Source of the DNA: Geotrypetes seraphini | Lineage: Eukaryota; Chordata; Amphibia; Gymnophiona; Dermophiidae | Assembly: GCF_902459505.1 (NCBI RefSeq) | Contig: NC_047088.1 | Coordinates: 104,647,704 to 104,711,703, forward strand | Length of the DNA stretch: 64,000 bases | Direction: 5' to 3' | Part shown: one piece after another, positions 1 through 11,597 of the stretch | Layout: each line of letters starts with the position of its first letter | Numbering within the stretch: the stretch's first letter is position 1 | Translations under genes and position numbers: made by a program | Notes under the pieces: model-generated | The model's database searches: none | Seen by the model: only the letters and a program-made list of their open reading frames with translations | Told to the model about the DNA's origin: nothing

Positions 1-134
1 AAACTCTCCCCCAAACTAACGCCGGCCCTGATAGACAAACGTGGTTTAAGGGGACAGAGTCAGCATGGGTTCAACCAATTTGCTTACCTTCTTTGAAGGT
101 ATGAATGTACATACTTGAGCTGGTTGATGTAGTG

Positions 135-445
135 CAGTGGTCTCAAACTCGTGGCCCGAGGACCACATGCGGCCCGCCAGGTACTATTTTGAGGCCCTCG
201 GTATGTTTATCATAATCACAAAAGTAAAATAAAACAGTTTCTTGATCATATGTGTCTTTAGCTATATATGACAATATTATTATTAAGACTTAGCCAAAAG
301 GAAAGGTTTATAAACTATAAAGAGTTTTACCTCATGCAAAATTGTCATTTCTTTAATAAGACATTAACTATTTTTTTCTGAGGCCCTCCAAGGACCTACA
401 AATCCAAAATGTGGCCCTGCAAAGGGTTTGAGTTTGAGACCACTG
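135..445. mobile_element. Non-autonomous hAT element (311 bp) with perfect 8-bp TSD
   Basis: The ends are CAGTGGTCTCAAACTCGTGG and, inverted, CAGTGGTCTCAAACTCAAAC. The target-site duplication ATGTAGTG (127-134 and 446-453) is perfect and has a central TA. Removing the element restores the CR1 reading VDVVYLDF. Confidence 0.93.
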
Positions 446-929
446 ATGTAGTGTATCTAGATTTTCAGAAAGCTTTTGACAAAGTTCCTCATGAGAAGCT
501 CCTAAGAAAATTAAAGAATCATAGAATAGGAGGCAATGTTCAATTGTGGATTAGGAGTTATCAGATAAAAACAGAGGGTAGAGTAAAATGGTGATTTTTC
601 TCAATGGAGGAGGGAACCTAGTGGCATGCCACAGGGATCTGTACTGGGACCAGTGCTATTTAACTTATTTATAAATGATCTGGAAATTGGAACGATGGTT
701 GAGGTGGTTAAATTTGCAGATACTAACCTGTATAAAGTTGTTGAAATGCAAGCAAATGTGAAAACTGCAGGCAGACCTTAGGAGATTTTTAGACTGGGCA
801 TCCAAATCCAGATGAAATTTAATGTGGACACATGTAAAATGATGCACATTGGGAAGAATAATCTAAATACAGTAATAGTTAGCAGATGGAGGAATAAGGG
901 GATAGAGGGGTACAGATAGAACTTGAGGT

Positions 930-1060
930 AGGTTATAGAAGTGGTCAGAAACCACGTCACAGGTCGCGGACCTGATGGGCCACCGCGGGAGCGGACTGCT
1001 GGGCGAGATGGACCTCTGGTCTGACCCAGCGGAGGCAACTTCTTATTTTCTTATGTTCTA
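930..1060 (+). mobile_element. CR1 3' tail nested in the older CR1
   Basis: Contains the young-family 3' end 'gagcggactgctgggcgaga' with 'ggtctgacccagcggaggca' and ends TTATGTTCTA. The same end is seen at 27.2 and 54.1 kb. Confidence 0.6.
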
Positions 1061-1104
1061 CCTTAGGGGTCAGCTCTCAAGTAAAAGATCTGGGTGTCAT
1101 AGAC

Positions 1105-1300
1105 CAGTGATTCCCAACCCTGTCCTGGAGGAACACCAGGCCAATCGGGTTTTCAGGCTAGCCCTAATGAATATGCATGAGAGAGATTTGCATATGATGG
1201 AAGTGATAGGCATGCAAATTTGCTTCATGCATATTCATTAGGGCTAGCCTGAAAACCCAATTGGCCTGGTGTTCCTCCAGGACAGGGTTGGGAACCACTG
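1105..1300. mobile_element. Palindromic hAT MITE, copy 1
   Basis: 196 bp, almost entirely inverted repeat, starting CAGTGATTCCCAACCCTGTC and ending with the inverse of CAGTGGTTCCCAACCCTGTC. The perfect TSD TCATAGAC lies at 1097-1104 and 1301-1308. The octamer ATTTGCAT is at 1186-1193 and its inverse in the other arm. Confidence 0.95.
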
Positions 1301-2069
1301 TCATAGACAATAAGATGAAACGTTGCTCGATATGCAATGGCAACCAGAAAAGCAAACAAGGTGCTAGGAATTTTTTTTAAAGGGATTGTTAACAAGACTA
1401 AGAATGTTATAATGCCTCTCTGTTGCTCTATGGTGCGACCTCACCTTCAGTATTACATTCAGTTCTGGTTCAACTTATCTCAAAAAAAAGATATAGCTGA
1501 ACTAGAAAAGGTTCAAGGAAGAGCAGTCAGGATGATAAAAAGGATGGAACTCCTCTCATGTGAGGAAATACTAACCAGGCTCTTCAGCCTTTAAAAGAGG
1601 CAGCTCAGAGGAGATATAATTGAAGTCTATGAAATCCTGAGTGGTTTAGAATGGGTACACGTAGAGTAGGTAGATTTTTTTTTTTTTTGTTAACTCTGTC
1701 AAAAATTACAAAGACTAGGGGACACTCAATGAAGTTACAGGGAAATACTGTACTTAAAATCAATAAAAGGAAATATTTTTCACTCGGAGAATAGTTAAGC
1801 TTGGGAACAGGTTGCCAGAGGTTGTGGTAAGAGCAGATAATGTAGTTGGTTTTAAGAAAGGTTTGGAAAATTTCCTAGAGGAAAAGTCCATAGTCTGTTA
1901 TTGAGACAGACATGGGGGAAGCCACTGCTTGCCCTGGATCGGTAGCATGGAATGTTGCTAGTGTTTGGGTTTTTACCATGTACTAGTGACCTGGATTGGC
2001 CACCGTGAGGATGGGCTACTAGGCTAGATGAACCATTGGTCTGACCTAATAAGGCTGTTCTTATGATTA

Positions 2070-2890
2070 CTGGTCTTCATCCATGCAGAACAGTGAGTTG
2101 GGTCATGTTAAAGTGGAGATGAAGCTAACACTGGTAGCAATTTTTTGCTGAACAGAGATATGTTTCTACCACAAGAGATGGTTAGCCTTTCGTGGAAAAT
2201 TTTACACTGGGGTGACTGTCCATTTGGATTGATAAGGAGGATGAGCAAGCTTCCTTTATAAAGACTCTTTAAAATTGAAGGGTTCCCACACATTTCATGT
2301 TTTTGCATCAGTTCTCAAAGATATTCATATAGAATTTGCCATGCGACAATGATTCAAACAACAGACAATGATTCTAACTTTAAGAAAGCCTTCTTTGTAC
2401 TTGGACAGCATGATAACAAAGATGAAGATGTGGCAATTAATGGATTTGTTCTCCAAAAAACATGCCCAGACCAGGACTGCATTTCACTTAAAAATTTTAA
2501 TCATGTGGTTAAAGGTGGGGCATAGCCAGCACTTTGGGGGGGGGGGGCACAAGTATTTTCTCTCCCTCCTTCCCACATTAGATATACCTTCCTTGGTGGA
2601 GGTGCCGAAACCCTGCCAGTCAAATAAATCCATTCCTAAAGCTGTCTCGACCAAGGAAGCCAACAGGGGGCCTCTAGCCACCGATGCTGGCATTCTCCAT
2701 GCATGTTCATTTCTTGGATGAACTGAGCATGCTTGGGAAGTACAAGTATCAGTGACTGGAGGCATACTGCTGACTCGTCTGCTCCTGAGGCACTATGATG
2801 AGGAAGGGGGTGACTCGGGCAGCAGAAGTGTTTTTTACTGATTAGCTTCAGCTACCCCACTAACCATTGAAAACCTTACTGCTGCTTTGG
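2070..2890. other. No recognised gene or repeat
   Basis: Includes a G tract at about 2537-2549. Short open frames here on both strands show no recognisable domain. Confidence 0.4.
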
Positions 2891-3443
2891 AGAGAGCCCA
2901 ACCTGAAGGAGAGGGCCCAATATCTTCCTCTCTCCCGGCCCCGGGTCCAACTCTCGCCCTACCCCAGCAACATCCCCAACTCTCTTAAATTCTTTCTCTC
3001 CCAACTCTGCATGGTCCAGCATCTCTCCCTCTAGGACTCAGATCTGACCGCTGCCCCTTCCCCCCCTCCCCGCTCCACACACACGGGCACCAGCACCTGG
3101 CTTATCTTTCCAAGCCAGTCTTTGGCCCTGTAGCCAGCAGCAACCCCACTGAAAGGCTGCTTGTGGACAGCACCGGGCTTTTCCCTGTGACCTGGCCTAC
3201 CTGCCCCCATCTGATATAACTTCCTGTTTTCAGAAAGGGGCAGGCCAGGTCAGAGGGAAAAGCCCGTTGCAGGCCACAAGTAGCCTTTCAGTAAGGCTGC
3301 TGCTGGCTTCAGAGCTGGAGGGAAAGGCCTGGTGTAGGCCGCAGGCCGTGTGGAGAGAGAGGAGGAATGCAGGCAGGCAGAAGAGCTGTACACGATTAAT
3401 AATCACAATTACATTTTTTAAATCATAATTAACGTGCAGCCCT
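2890..3443. repeat. CT-rich repeat ending in a hAT-type terminus
   Basis: Internally related GC-rich segments (about 3130-3220 and 3225-3320 are partly inverted copies sharing 'gccaggtcagagggaaaag'-type sequence). The right end reads ATTAACGTGCAGCCCTAAT, resembling the hAT terminus that begins TAGGGCTGCACGATTAA. The left end was not located. Confidence 0.4.
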
Positions 3444-3791
3444 AATCCAAACTTTTTTTAAACTCGCTAATGTTACTAGCCTTGATCACATTTTCTTGCA
3501 GTGTTTCACAGCTTAATTGCTTATTGACTGAAAAACTGCATATCTAAGTTTGCTCCAAATCGGCTATCAGTTTTATTGCATGTCCATTTCTTGTTTCCCT
3601 GTTCCACTCCTCCCATGATCTCAGACATCTCTTCTCCAACTGAAGATCATTAAGCTGTTTATCTTTTTTTCATAGGATAGCTGATCCTTTACCTTGATCA
3701 TTTTGGTTGCCCTTCTCAGTACCTTTGCTAGTTTCTCTATATCTTTTTGCCAGTGGGAAAACCGAGATGCATTTCAGTACTCAGTGTAATT
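3444..3791 (-). mobile_element. CR1-like LINE 3' coding fragment
   Basis: The minus strand reads as the degraded CR1 C-terminal region ('cttctccaactgaagatcat', 'cccttctcagtacctttgct' on plus). It is interrupted by the palindromic MITE at 3792. Confidence 0.6.
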
Positions 3792-3984
3792 CAGGGGTGT
3801 CAAAAGTCCCTCCTTGAGGGCCGCAGTCCAGTCTGGTTTTCAGGATTTCCCCAATGAATATGCATGAGATCTATTTGCATGCACTGCTTTCATTGTATGC
3901 TAATAGATCTCGTGCATATTCATTGGGGAAATCCTGAAAACCCGACTGGATTGCGGCTCTCAAGGAGGGACTTTGGCACCCCTG
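3792..3984. mobile_element. Palindromic hAT MITE, copy 2
   Basis: 193 bp. TIR CAGGGGTGTCAAAAGTCCCT and the inverse of CAGGGGTGCCAAAGTCCCTC. TSD GTGTAATT / GTGTAGTT (one mismatch, central TA). Octamer ATTTGCAT near 3873. Confidence 0.93.
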
Positions 3985-4013
3985 GTGTAGTTGTAGAATA
4001 TGTCTATCTAGAG

Positions 4014-4207
4014 CAGGGCTGGCCAAGTCCGGTCCTTGAGATCTACTGGGAGGCCATGTTTTCAGGATATCTACAATGAACATGTATGAAAGAGATTTGC
4101 ATACCAAGATGGCAGTGCAGGCAAATCTTTCTCATGCATATTCATTGTGAATATCTTGAAAACCTGTCCTGCCAGTAGATCTCGAGGACTGGACTTGGGC
4201 AACCCTG
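4014..4207. mobile_element. Palindromic hAT MITE, copy 3
   Basis: 194 bp. Starts CAGGGCTGGCCAAGTCCGGT. Perfect TSD ATCTAGAG at 4006-4013 and 4208-4215. It lies 29 bp from copy 2 and carries ATTTGCAT. Confidence 0.95.
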
Positions 4208-4215
4208 ATCTAGAG

Positions 4216-4790
4216 GCACTATCATATCTCATTAAGAGGCTAATTTTTATAAGAGGGCACCTGTTTAAGAGGACAGTTAGATGCCTATTTATGAAAGCAC
4301 AATGATGACACGAATGTATATGTAAAATATCTAGGCACAGATATTTGCACCTGCTCCAGAGCAGGTGTAAATGTCTGCACCTTTAATGTAGGTATGATCT
4401 CTGTTATCAGCAAAGTATTCACCATCATGTTATGCGATGTATTTTTACAGTGGGTAGAGTTTTACATCCATACCCGAAGAAGACTGTCTTGGGTTGGGGA
4501 GGAGGTGCAGTATGTTTTTAGTACAGCAATACCTGCATGTTTAATAGTCTGGCTTTGGAATTCAGCAGGGAGGAAATAACGTGTGAATCTTGTGTTTGCT
4601 TTTCCATGAAGGAAGCAGTAAGAGACTGGAAACCCTCGAGGTCGGGCAGAATGGTGAGTTGATGATCCCAGCAATCAAAAAATAATTTTAATGCAAGATA
4701 TTTAATTCTGCTTTTGGCAATAGTACTGTAACCACATTATCGGTGGAGAAGTGTGATGTGGCATTAACCTCCTATAATTGTACAGGTTGC
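4216..4790. other. No recognised gene or repeat
   Basis: AT-rich sequence without clear coding potential. Short open frames only. Confidence 0.35.
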
Positions 4791-5160
4791 CAGTTTGAGC
4801 CAATAGGTCAGGAAGAGACTAGTCTCAACTCAAATCAGACCATACACTCTCTTTTAAATATAACAGTCATGAAAGACACTCCCCATAGACTTTGTACTCA
4901 TTTTCCATAATGTGCGCTGCCATCCCCATTGATCTTGTACTACTCCAAATGATTCGCCCTCTTAATCAGATTAAGAACCCTTCTCAGATTATCCCCTGTA
5001 TGCTTATTCGGGACAAATCTTGACTGGTCTGGATGCATCAACCTAGGTATAGGCAGCAGAACGCTTTTTTTGTTTGAGGGGGGAGGCAAAAGCTCTGCAA
5101 AAGAGATCACTCGAACCCTAAAATCTTCAGTTCGAGAAACTTTTTGATACCGCATTGGCA
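4790..5160 (-). mobile_element. L1/Tx1-like reverse transcriptase fragment
   Basis: The minus strand encodes DQSRFVPNKHTGDNLRRVLN then LIKRANHLE, which matches the L1-type FIPGRQ..DNIRRV RT motif. Flanking sequence continues the domain in broken form. Confidence 0.6.
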
Positions 5161-5310
5161 TCGACATAGAGTATGGCAGGCAGGGCTCAGAATCCCATAC
5201 TCAGCCTTTTATGACTCAGTCATTGGCATCAGCGCAGAATACATCAACACCATGTTCAGAGTGTCAGGCGTTCTCTTTACAGAGGCAAAACTCTACTTCC
5301 TTAGCAAAGC

Positions 5311-5425
5311 AGCAGATGAATCTAGAGACTAGTGGGATTACGTCCATCAACCAGCAGGGGGAGATAGAGAGCACTGAATTGACCTTGGGTATATCTTGGA
5401 TGAACATCCTCCTGGCCAATCAGTA
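5311..5425 (-). repeat. DIRS-type terminal repeat, left inverted copy
   Basis: About 115 bp, roughly 92% identical by eye to the inverse of 8873-8985. Shared blocks include GAGACTAGTGGGATTA and CCATCAACCAGCAGGGGGA. Its own element is not recognisable. Confidence 0.5.
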
Positions 5426-5840
5426 TACTCTTATCTCCAGCAGGTTGAGGATGGGTTTCTCGCAGCTCCTGGATTCTGCAGTGGATTCCAGCCAGGCTTG
5501 GCGGCAGCTACCAGCACCAGTTTCCTAAATCTGAAAAATGGCTGGTATCGTTCTGGTTCCTGGTTTCTGCTCCTGAAGACGGAAGACTATTTCCTCCTGT
5601 TGCTGCGGCTTCAGTAGAGCCTAGGGGTGTTGGCCATACTGAGTCAACTTTAGGGGCAACACCTGGGCCCACCCAGGTCCCTTCTCCACCCTCCCAGCTG
5701 GTGGAGAGAAGAAGAAGCTGATGTGGTCGGAGGTCCTTTCCCATAAGAAGAAAAGCCGGCCACGGGTGTCGGCACAGTTCCCTGTACGCTGCAGCACTAA
5801 AACTTCTCCCTTTGCCTTCTGATAGTGCAGGAGCATGTGA
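5425..5840. other. Unassigned sequence between terminal repeat and minisatellite
   Basis: Several overlapping open frames but no recognisable domain. Confidence 0.3.
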
Positions 5841-7020
5841 GTACTTAGCTTAGGCCTCAGAAGAGAGAGACATGCTACTGGGGCTTAGGCCTCAGAAGAG
5901 AGAGACATGTTCCTGGGGCTTAGGCCTCAGAAGAGAGAGACATGTTCCTGGGGCTTAGCCCTCAGTAGAGAGAGACATGTTCCTGGGGCTTAGGTCCCAG
6001 TTGAGTTTTAGTCCTGGGGCTTCAGACTCGGATGTGAAATCTTCCTGTTGCCTCAGATGTGGAAATTTCAGTGGCTTCGACCTCAGTTAAAAAAAAAAAA
6101 AAACAATTCTGGTGTCTTAAGCCTAGGATGGGACATGGCCCTAAGGCGTAGGCCTCAGTGGAGTTTGATTTCTGGGGCTGGACTCAGTTGAGAGCCCTTC
6201 CTATGACCTCAGAGGTTAAGATCTTCCTGCAGTTTTTAGACCTCGGAGGTTAAGATCTTCCTGCGGTTTTTAGACCTCTGTAGAGGAAGATTCCTGTGGC
6301 TCAGTTGAGGCCTCAGTTGAAAATTATTCCTATGGCTTAGGCCTCAGAGGTGAGTTCTTCCAGTGGCCTAGGCCTCAGAGGTGACATCTGCCTGTGGCTG
6401 AGGCCGCAGATGAGGAATATTTCTGTGCCTTAGGCCTCAGAGGTGAGATCTTCCTGTGGATTAGGCCTCGGAGGTGAGATCTTCCTGTGGCTTAGACCGC
6501 AGATGAGTGAGTTTCATGTGGCTCAGGCCTCAGTGAAGAAAATTTCCTGGGGTTTAGGCCTCAGATGGAAAATGCTCCTGTGACTTGGTCCTCAGTTCAG
6601 CAATTTTCCTGTGGCTCAGGCCTCAGTGGCAGGAGGATTCCTGAGGGCTCAGGCCTCAGTGGCATGAGGATTCCTGAGTGCTCAGGCCTCAGTGGCATGA
6701 GGATTCCTGAGGGCTCAGGCCTCAGTGGCAGGAGGATTCCTGAGGGCTCAGGCCTCAGTGGCAGGAGGATTCCTGAGGGCTCAGGCCTCAGTGGCAGGAG
6801 GATTCCTGAGGGCTCAGGCCTCAGTGGCAGGAGGATTCCTGAGGGCTCAGGCATCGGGGGAAGAAGGTTTCCTGGGGCTTAGGCTTCAGGGCAAGAAAGA
6901 TTCCTGGGGCACAGGCCTCGGATTAAAGAGGCTTCTGTGACATAGACCTCAGTTGAGAAATTCTCCTGTGGCTCAGGCTGCAGTGGAAGGCCTATTCCTG
7001 TGGCTCAGGCCGCGGTTGAG
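5840..7020 (+). repeat. Degenerate minisatellite (GCTTAGGCCTCAG family) with a 33-bp core array
   Basis: Starts with near-identical ~48 bp units around 5850-5990 containing CCTGGGGCTTAGGCCTCAGA, continues as diverged units, and ends with about seven 33-bp units at 6607-6850 containing GGCTCAGGCCTCAGTGGCAG. Since 33 is a multiple of three, both strands show spurious long ORFs of 11-residue repeats. Confidence 0.9.
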
Positions 7021-7230
7021 CTGCGGAATATGAGTTGTACGGTGCCTACCTTTGAGGGGGGGGGGCATCACCTGGGCTCCCAGGTCCCTTTTTCCCTCTC
7101 CCCCTGAAGAACTTGGATACTTCAATTCCATAAGCTCACTTGGGCTATGGGCGTGGAGTTACAGGGGTTGCTGTTGTCTTCAGGGAGGCACTGGTATGGG
7201 GAGTATTTTTATTCATTTCCCGCAAAAGGA

Positions 7231-7572
7231 AGTGGAAGCTGCTTCAGCTGTAGTATTTCGGATGTGACACGGACAAGAGGTCACAGACTGAAACTGAGTG
7301 GCAGCAGGTTCAGAACGAATGTCAGGAAGTTCTTTTTTACACAGCGCGTGCTGGGAATTTGGAATGCTCTCCCGGAGGATGTTGTAACAGAGATTACTGT
7401 TCTGGGATTCAAGCGCAAGTTGGATGCACACTTTCTTGCAAATTGTATCGAGGGCTATGGTATAACTGGGTCTCCAATCAGGAGTACTTAAATGGGCCGC
7501 CGCGTGTGCGGATCACCGGACTGGATGGACCTCGGTCTGATCCGGTGAGGGCTTTTCTTATGTTTTTATTAG
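7231..7572 (+). mobile_element. CR1-like LINE 3' end
   Basis: Encodes TRTRGHRLKLSGSRFRTNVR followed by KFFFTQRVLGIWNALPEDVV, the conserved C-terminus of the CR1-like ORF2 here, then a 3' UTR ending CTTATGTTTTTAT. Confidence 0.85.
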
Positions 7573-8553
7573 ACGCCCATGGGTTTACAGCCAGGTCGGG
7601 CAGCAGTGGGCATTAGGAGGCCCTAAGGGCAGCTGCTCAAGGCCCTTCCCTCCCGCCGCGGATCGGAGGTCACTGCAGTTGCAGATGACGTCACCACAGC
7701 TGTCAGTATTTCTACTCTCAGAGGAGGGACACCATTTCCGATAGTACTGCCTTTGCCACCACTAACCGGCTGACCCTAGTTGCCGCGACACTGGCGGTGG
7801 GTTGGCCTTGGCTGGGGAGCCATTTCACTTGCGGCCTGGTATACCGTGTTTGGTCCCAGCTGGATGGCAGTTAAGCTATGGCTAGGCTGATTGCAGGCTA
7901 GTTGATAGCTCTCGCTATTGCTCTGAGTTATTATTTCCACTCTTCCTCACGTGGAGGAATGGAATGGTGGTTGAATAAGCTACCTCAGTGTCTGAGGCTG
8001 CTCCTGTTTCTCCTTGGGACGCTAGGACAGGCACTTCTCACTTCGTGGCCTGGGTACAGAGTAGTGTCTGGTTACAAGGGGATGCCTTGCCTCTCCTCTG
8101 GCATTATTCTTGACTGGAGTCAACAGTGTGGCCTCCTGTGTCCTAGGGATTTGGTACTTGAGAGGGCTTCAGTCAGAAGTGGAATCTTCATTTGTCACGA
8201 GTCCAGGCTGGCTGCCCTAGAACCTTCCTAGGGAAGTAGGTTTAGTTTACGACGAGGCTCATGAAGTTTGTCATCAGCCAAGGACCGTTGCCAGACATGT
8301 TGGTTGCATTCCACAGAAGGTTATTTGAAGCCTGGTGATCGCATTAGCAGGCTGCTTTGCACTCATATTATTCGTGGAGGGACACTGTAGCTGGGGTTGC
8401 TCCTGCTCACATGAGCTAGAGGGGTTACCCTCTGTATGTTCATAGGATATGTACACTCTAGGTGTCGTATCTCCTTAGACATGTGCTGCAGGGCAGGTTT
8501 TCAGTTCACTTGTTTATTTCCCTCCCTACGTTTGAACTGCTTTTGTTCATCCC
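7573..8553. other. Unassigned sequence
   Basis: Lies between a CR1 tail and DIRS-type repeats. No gene recognised; it could be decayed internal retroelement sequence. Confidence 0.3.
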
Positions 8554-9015
8554 ACTAGTCTCTGGATTCATCTTCTGTTGATGACAAGGAAGGTAAAATT
8601 ATGTCCTTAGCTGATAATTTTCTTTCCTTTTGTCACAGCAGATGAATCCAGAGCCCCACTCTGGTGTAGGGTTTGTCGCTCTCAGGAGCGGTTTGGGCTT
8701 GACTTTAGAATGAAGTTGCAGTCTCGATTTTGATGTATCAATGATTCGGGTAGCGCATGTGACGGAAGAAGTTCCATAGGTGTCCTATGTCTCCTATGTT
8801 TAATGCGGTTGATGTGATTTACTTTTATATGATTTATTTCAACTGCTTTGAGAAGACCTTTACTGATTGGCCAGGAGGATGTGCATCCAAGATATAACCG
8901 AGGTCAATGCATTGCTCTCTATATCCCCCTGCTGGTTGATGGACATAATCCCACTAGTCTCTGGATTCATCTGCTGTGACTAAAGGAAAGAAATTTATCA
9001 GGTAAGGACATCATT
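8554..9015. repeat. DIRS-type terminal repeats in both orientations
   Basis: 8554-8600 and 8866-9012 read 'actagtctctggattcatct' forward, while 8600-8662 carries the same unit inverted ('cagatgaatccagag'). This nested inverted arrangement fits DIRS elements, which have inverted terminal repeats and internal complementary copies. Confidence 0.5.
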
Positions 9016-11225
9016 TTACTGTCTTCATCTATGCCTTGCGCATAGGAGAACGTAGCACGTAAGAAAGCTAAGAAGCATAAACATTCTTCTCTTCTAGGCA
9101 TGCCACCATGTCCTCCAAAGCGTCGACTTCCTTGATGTGTAGTGTCCACACACCGAAGAACACTCTTTTTCCATCTAGTTTGTCTCCTTGTGCACGTGCA
9201 TTGACATTGGGGTCTCTCACGCCTTGACAACTGGTATAGCAGACTGCTTTTTTGCTGATGTCTCTGCTGGTACCAGCACCATCTCTCTTCAAGAGGAGAT
9301 CTGAGCTATGCTCAGACAAGAGCTTTCGAGACTACTGCACGTGCAGACTTTAAAGGCATCTATGTCTGCCTTAGCCCAACCTGAGAATACATTGAAGCAT
9401 CAATAGAGGACAAGGGCATGCACTCCTGCTTGATGTTGAGCATTGGAGTTGGCACGGACCTACTTGATGTATGCATCATCATCGGTAAGGAGTTCTCCTG
9501 CCTCAGACCATCAACCTCCATTTTGATACACAGCCGATATGCTTTTTGATGCACACCCCTGACTCGACTATCAGAGAGTACTTTGAGGACTCTGACTTAG
9601 ATATCTCCAACCATTCAGATGAGGATTGGCAGAATACTCGGCAAAAGGATCCTATGGTGTACAAGGTTTATCTTTTACAGGCTTTGTAAAACAAATGGAT
9701 CATGCTTTGCCCATCAAAATGGAAACAGTTCAGAGTGAGGCTCCTTCTCTATTTGAACTTCTTGATCTTTGAAGCACCATCAAGCGAATGCATTAATGTT
9801 CCTTATGTATAGAGTCATGAAAGATATCTTATTTAGGAGCTGGGAGAATCCCCTATCGGTTCTGGTAGCTCCTAAAAAGATAGACTTAATGTACAGACTT
9901 TGACAAAACTCAACTTCAGCATCATTCATTAGTTGTGGAATCTGCCCTCAAGCATTCATGCAGTTCACAATCTTATGTTTCTGCTCCTCCAGGAAGAGAA
10001 GTCAGGACATTGGAATCTTTTTTTGGCAAACACATTTTCCAATCTTATTTGCTCATTAATAGAATTATGGACTACCAATTTTACATATACATGTTTTTTT
10101 AAATCCTTTCTTGAACAACTGTCAAGAGTTGGAGGAATTCCTTCCTCCAGACAAACTACAACAGTTTCAGCAATTGTCTAAGAGCTTGTTCACTACGAGA
10201 AAGTACATGACTACAGAATCGTTTGTCTCCTTTGATGTTTCTTCCAGAGCATCTGCAGTGGCATTTGCAATGTGCTCTTTGGCTTGGCTTAAAGTGTCTG
10301 ATCTGGAAAGTTTGGTACAAGAATGCCTTTCAAATGTTTCTTGTAAGGGAAACAAGATGATACTATAACAACTTTATCTAAACCACACACCTCTTTATCT
10401 TCATTATCTAGATCAGGGCTGCCCAAGTCCGGTCCTTGAGATCTACTGGCAGGCCAGGTTTTCAGGATATCCACAATGAACATGCATGAGAGAGATTTGC
10501 ATACCAAGAAAGCAATGCATGCAAATCTCTCTCATTCATATTCATTGTGGATATCCTGAAAACCTGGCCTGCCAGTAGATCTTGAGGACCGGACTTGGAC
10601 AGCCCTGATCTAGATGATATTCTGTTTCAAACAAATGTTCCTCTTATTATAACACCAAAACGCGTTACAATCAGCCACCTTCATCATTTTTCTAGGCCTG
10701 CTCCTCAATGACCTCATGCAAGACAAAGGACACTACACTTCCCTGCATCTTCCTCCCAGTCTCTCCTTCGGAGGCAGGTTGCTCTACTTCCATCATCATT
10801 GGACTTTTTATCGCAGCGGATCAGTGGGTGCTTTGAGTCATCACTCGGGGCTACGTCCTGTGCTTGCTCAGAAAACTACCCACCAAGAGAGTCTCCTTTT
10901 AACTCCCTCCAGATGACCCTCCTTCACCTAGCTGTCTCGGCCCTTCTCCAGCTAAACACAATTAGAACTTGTTTCTCTGTGGGAGAGAGGCCGGGGGTTC
11001 TGCTTGAAAGTATTTCCTGATAACCAAAAAGAGTAAAGGCTTGCAGCCTATTTTAGACCTCTGGGGCCTAGACAAATACTTTGTTGAAAGAAAAGTTTTG
11101 CATGGTTTCACTGGAAACCCTTCTACTTCTGCTTGAAAAAGGCTGTGCTGTAGATCTAAAAGAGGCCTACACTCACATATCTATCCTACCTCCTCACAGA
11201 AAATCTTTTTGCTTTCATATAGGTT
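9016..11225 (+). mobile_element. DIRS-like tyrosine-recombinase retrotransposon, decayed
   Basis: A fossil. A gag-like part lies at about 9060-10370, with a stretch reminiscent of DIRS/Ngaro gag proteins near 10110-10330. Reverse-transcriptase-like sequence lies at about 11030-11225. A palindromic hAT MITE is inserted at 10414-10607. The copy is clearly broken, with many breaks, and lacks recognisable RNase H and recombinase parts. It is old. Confidence 0.6.
10414..10607. mobile_element. Palindromic hAT MITE, copy 4
   Basis: 194 bp. Starts CAGGGCTGCCCAAGTCCGGT and is nearly identical in type to copy 3. Perfect TSD ATCTAGAT at 10406-10413 and 10608-10615. Octamers in both arms. Confidence 0.95.
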
Positions 11226-11597
11226 CTTGGCATTTCTTGATGGCAATGTAAGCTTTGAGCTTCCTGTGCATTAAAATTCTACCCAAAATGCATTTTGGTA
11301 GAAGGATTCCTAAATGTACGTAAAAATATGGATTATAACTTTTTGAGTGTTGGAGGGTATTTGGAGGAAACTTTTGCATAACTGTCATAATTGTTCTTGT
11401 ATATTGATTCAAAGTTTGAATTACTGCCTTAAATGTTGTAGTAAACCATTGTTTGAATAGGTTGATATGAAGAAATTTCAGTAAAGAAATTTGATTAAAA
11501 AAACAAAACAAAAACCCAACCCTGAATGGTAAGTTTCATTGTAGGATACCCTTTATTAATAGTACAGTATATAACTCATCGTTTTTGTTCTCACTAG
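11226..11597. other. Unassigned AT-rich sequence upstream of PPIL3 exon
   Basis: Contains no CpG-rich promoter-like sequence. An A-rich stretch near 11495-11515 could be a retroelement tail. Confidence 0.35.
11526..11528 (+). other. Candidate PPIL3 initiator ATG followed by a consensus donor
   Basis: The PPIL3 frame needs an upstream exon ending exactly in ATG. At this site ATG is followed directly by GTAAGTTT, a near-perfect donor, which would leave a 69 bp intron. The Kozak context is weak (T at -3), the upstream sequence is AT-rich and the intron would be very short, so a more distal first exon is at least as likely. Confidence 0.25.

Larger units (their letters stand above)
61..2070 (+). 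mobile_element. Old CR1-like LINE, interrupted by two hAT elements and a CR1 tail
   Basis: Reverse-transcriptase fragments in + frames: VVYLDFQKAFDKVPHEKLLR (446-590), GSVLGPVLFNLFINDLEIG (~630-690), and the C-terminal segment MVRPHLQYYIQFWFNLSQKK to VQGRAVRMIKRM (1337-1594). The 3' end runs to ~2065 with the family tail (CTGACCTAATAAGGCTGTTC then TTATGAT). It carries stops and shifts throughout. hAT elements at 135-445 and 1105-1300 interrupt it, as does a younger CR1 3' end at about 930-1060. Confidence 0.85.

Noticed and set aside
6565-6882. 105-codon ORF of GLSGRRIPE-type repeats, with mirror ORFs on the minus strand
   Set aside because: The 33-bp minisatellite keeps any frame open. There is no start context, domain or flanking coding signal.
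5996-8990. Possible single large transposon bounded by the inverted repeats at 5311 and 8985
   Set aside because: The interior is a minisatellite, a CR1 tail and unassigned sequence without transposase. The repeats fit DIRS termini better than TIRs of one DNA element.
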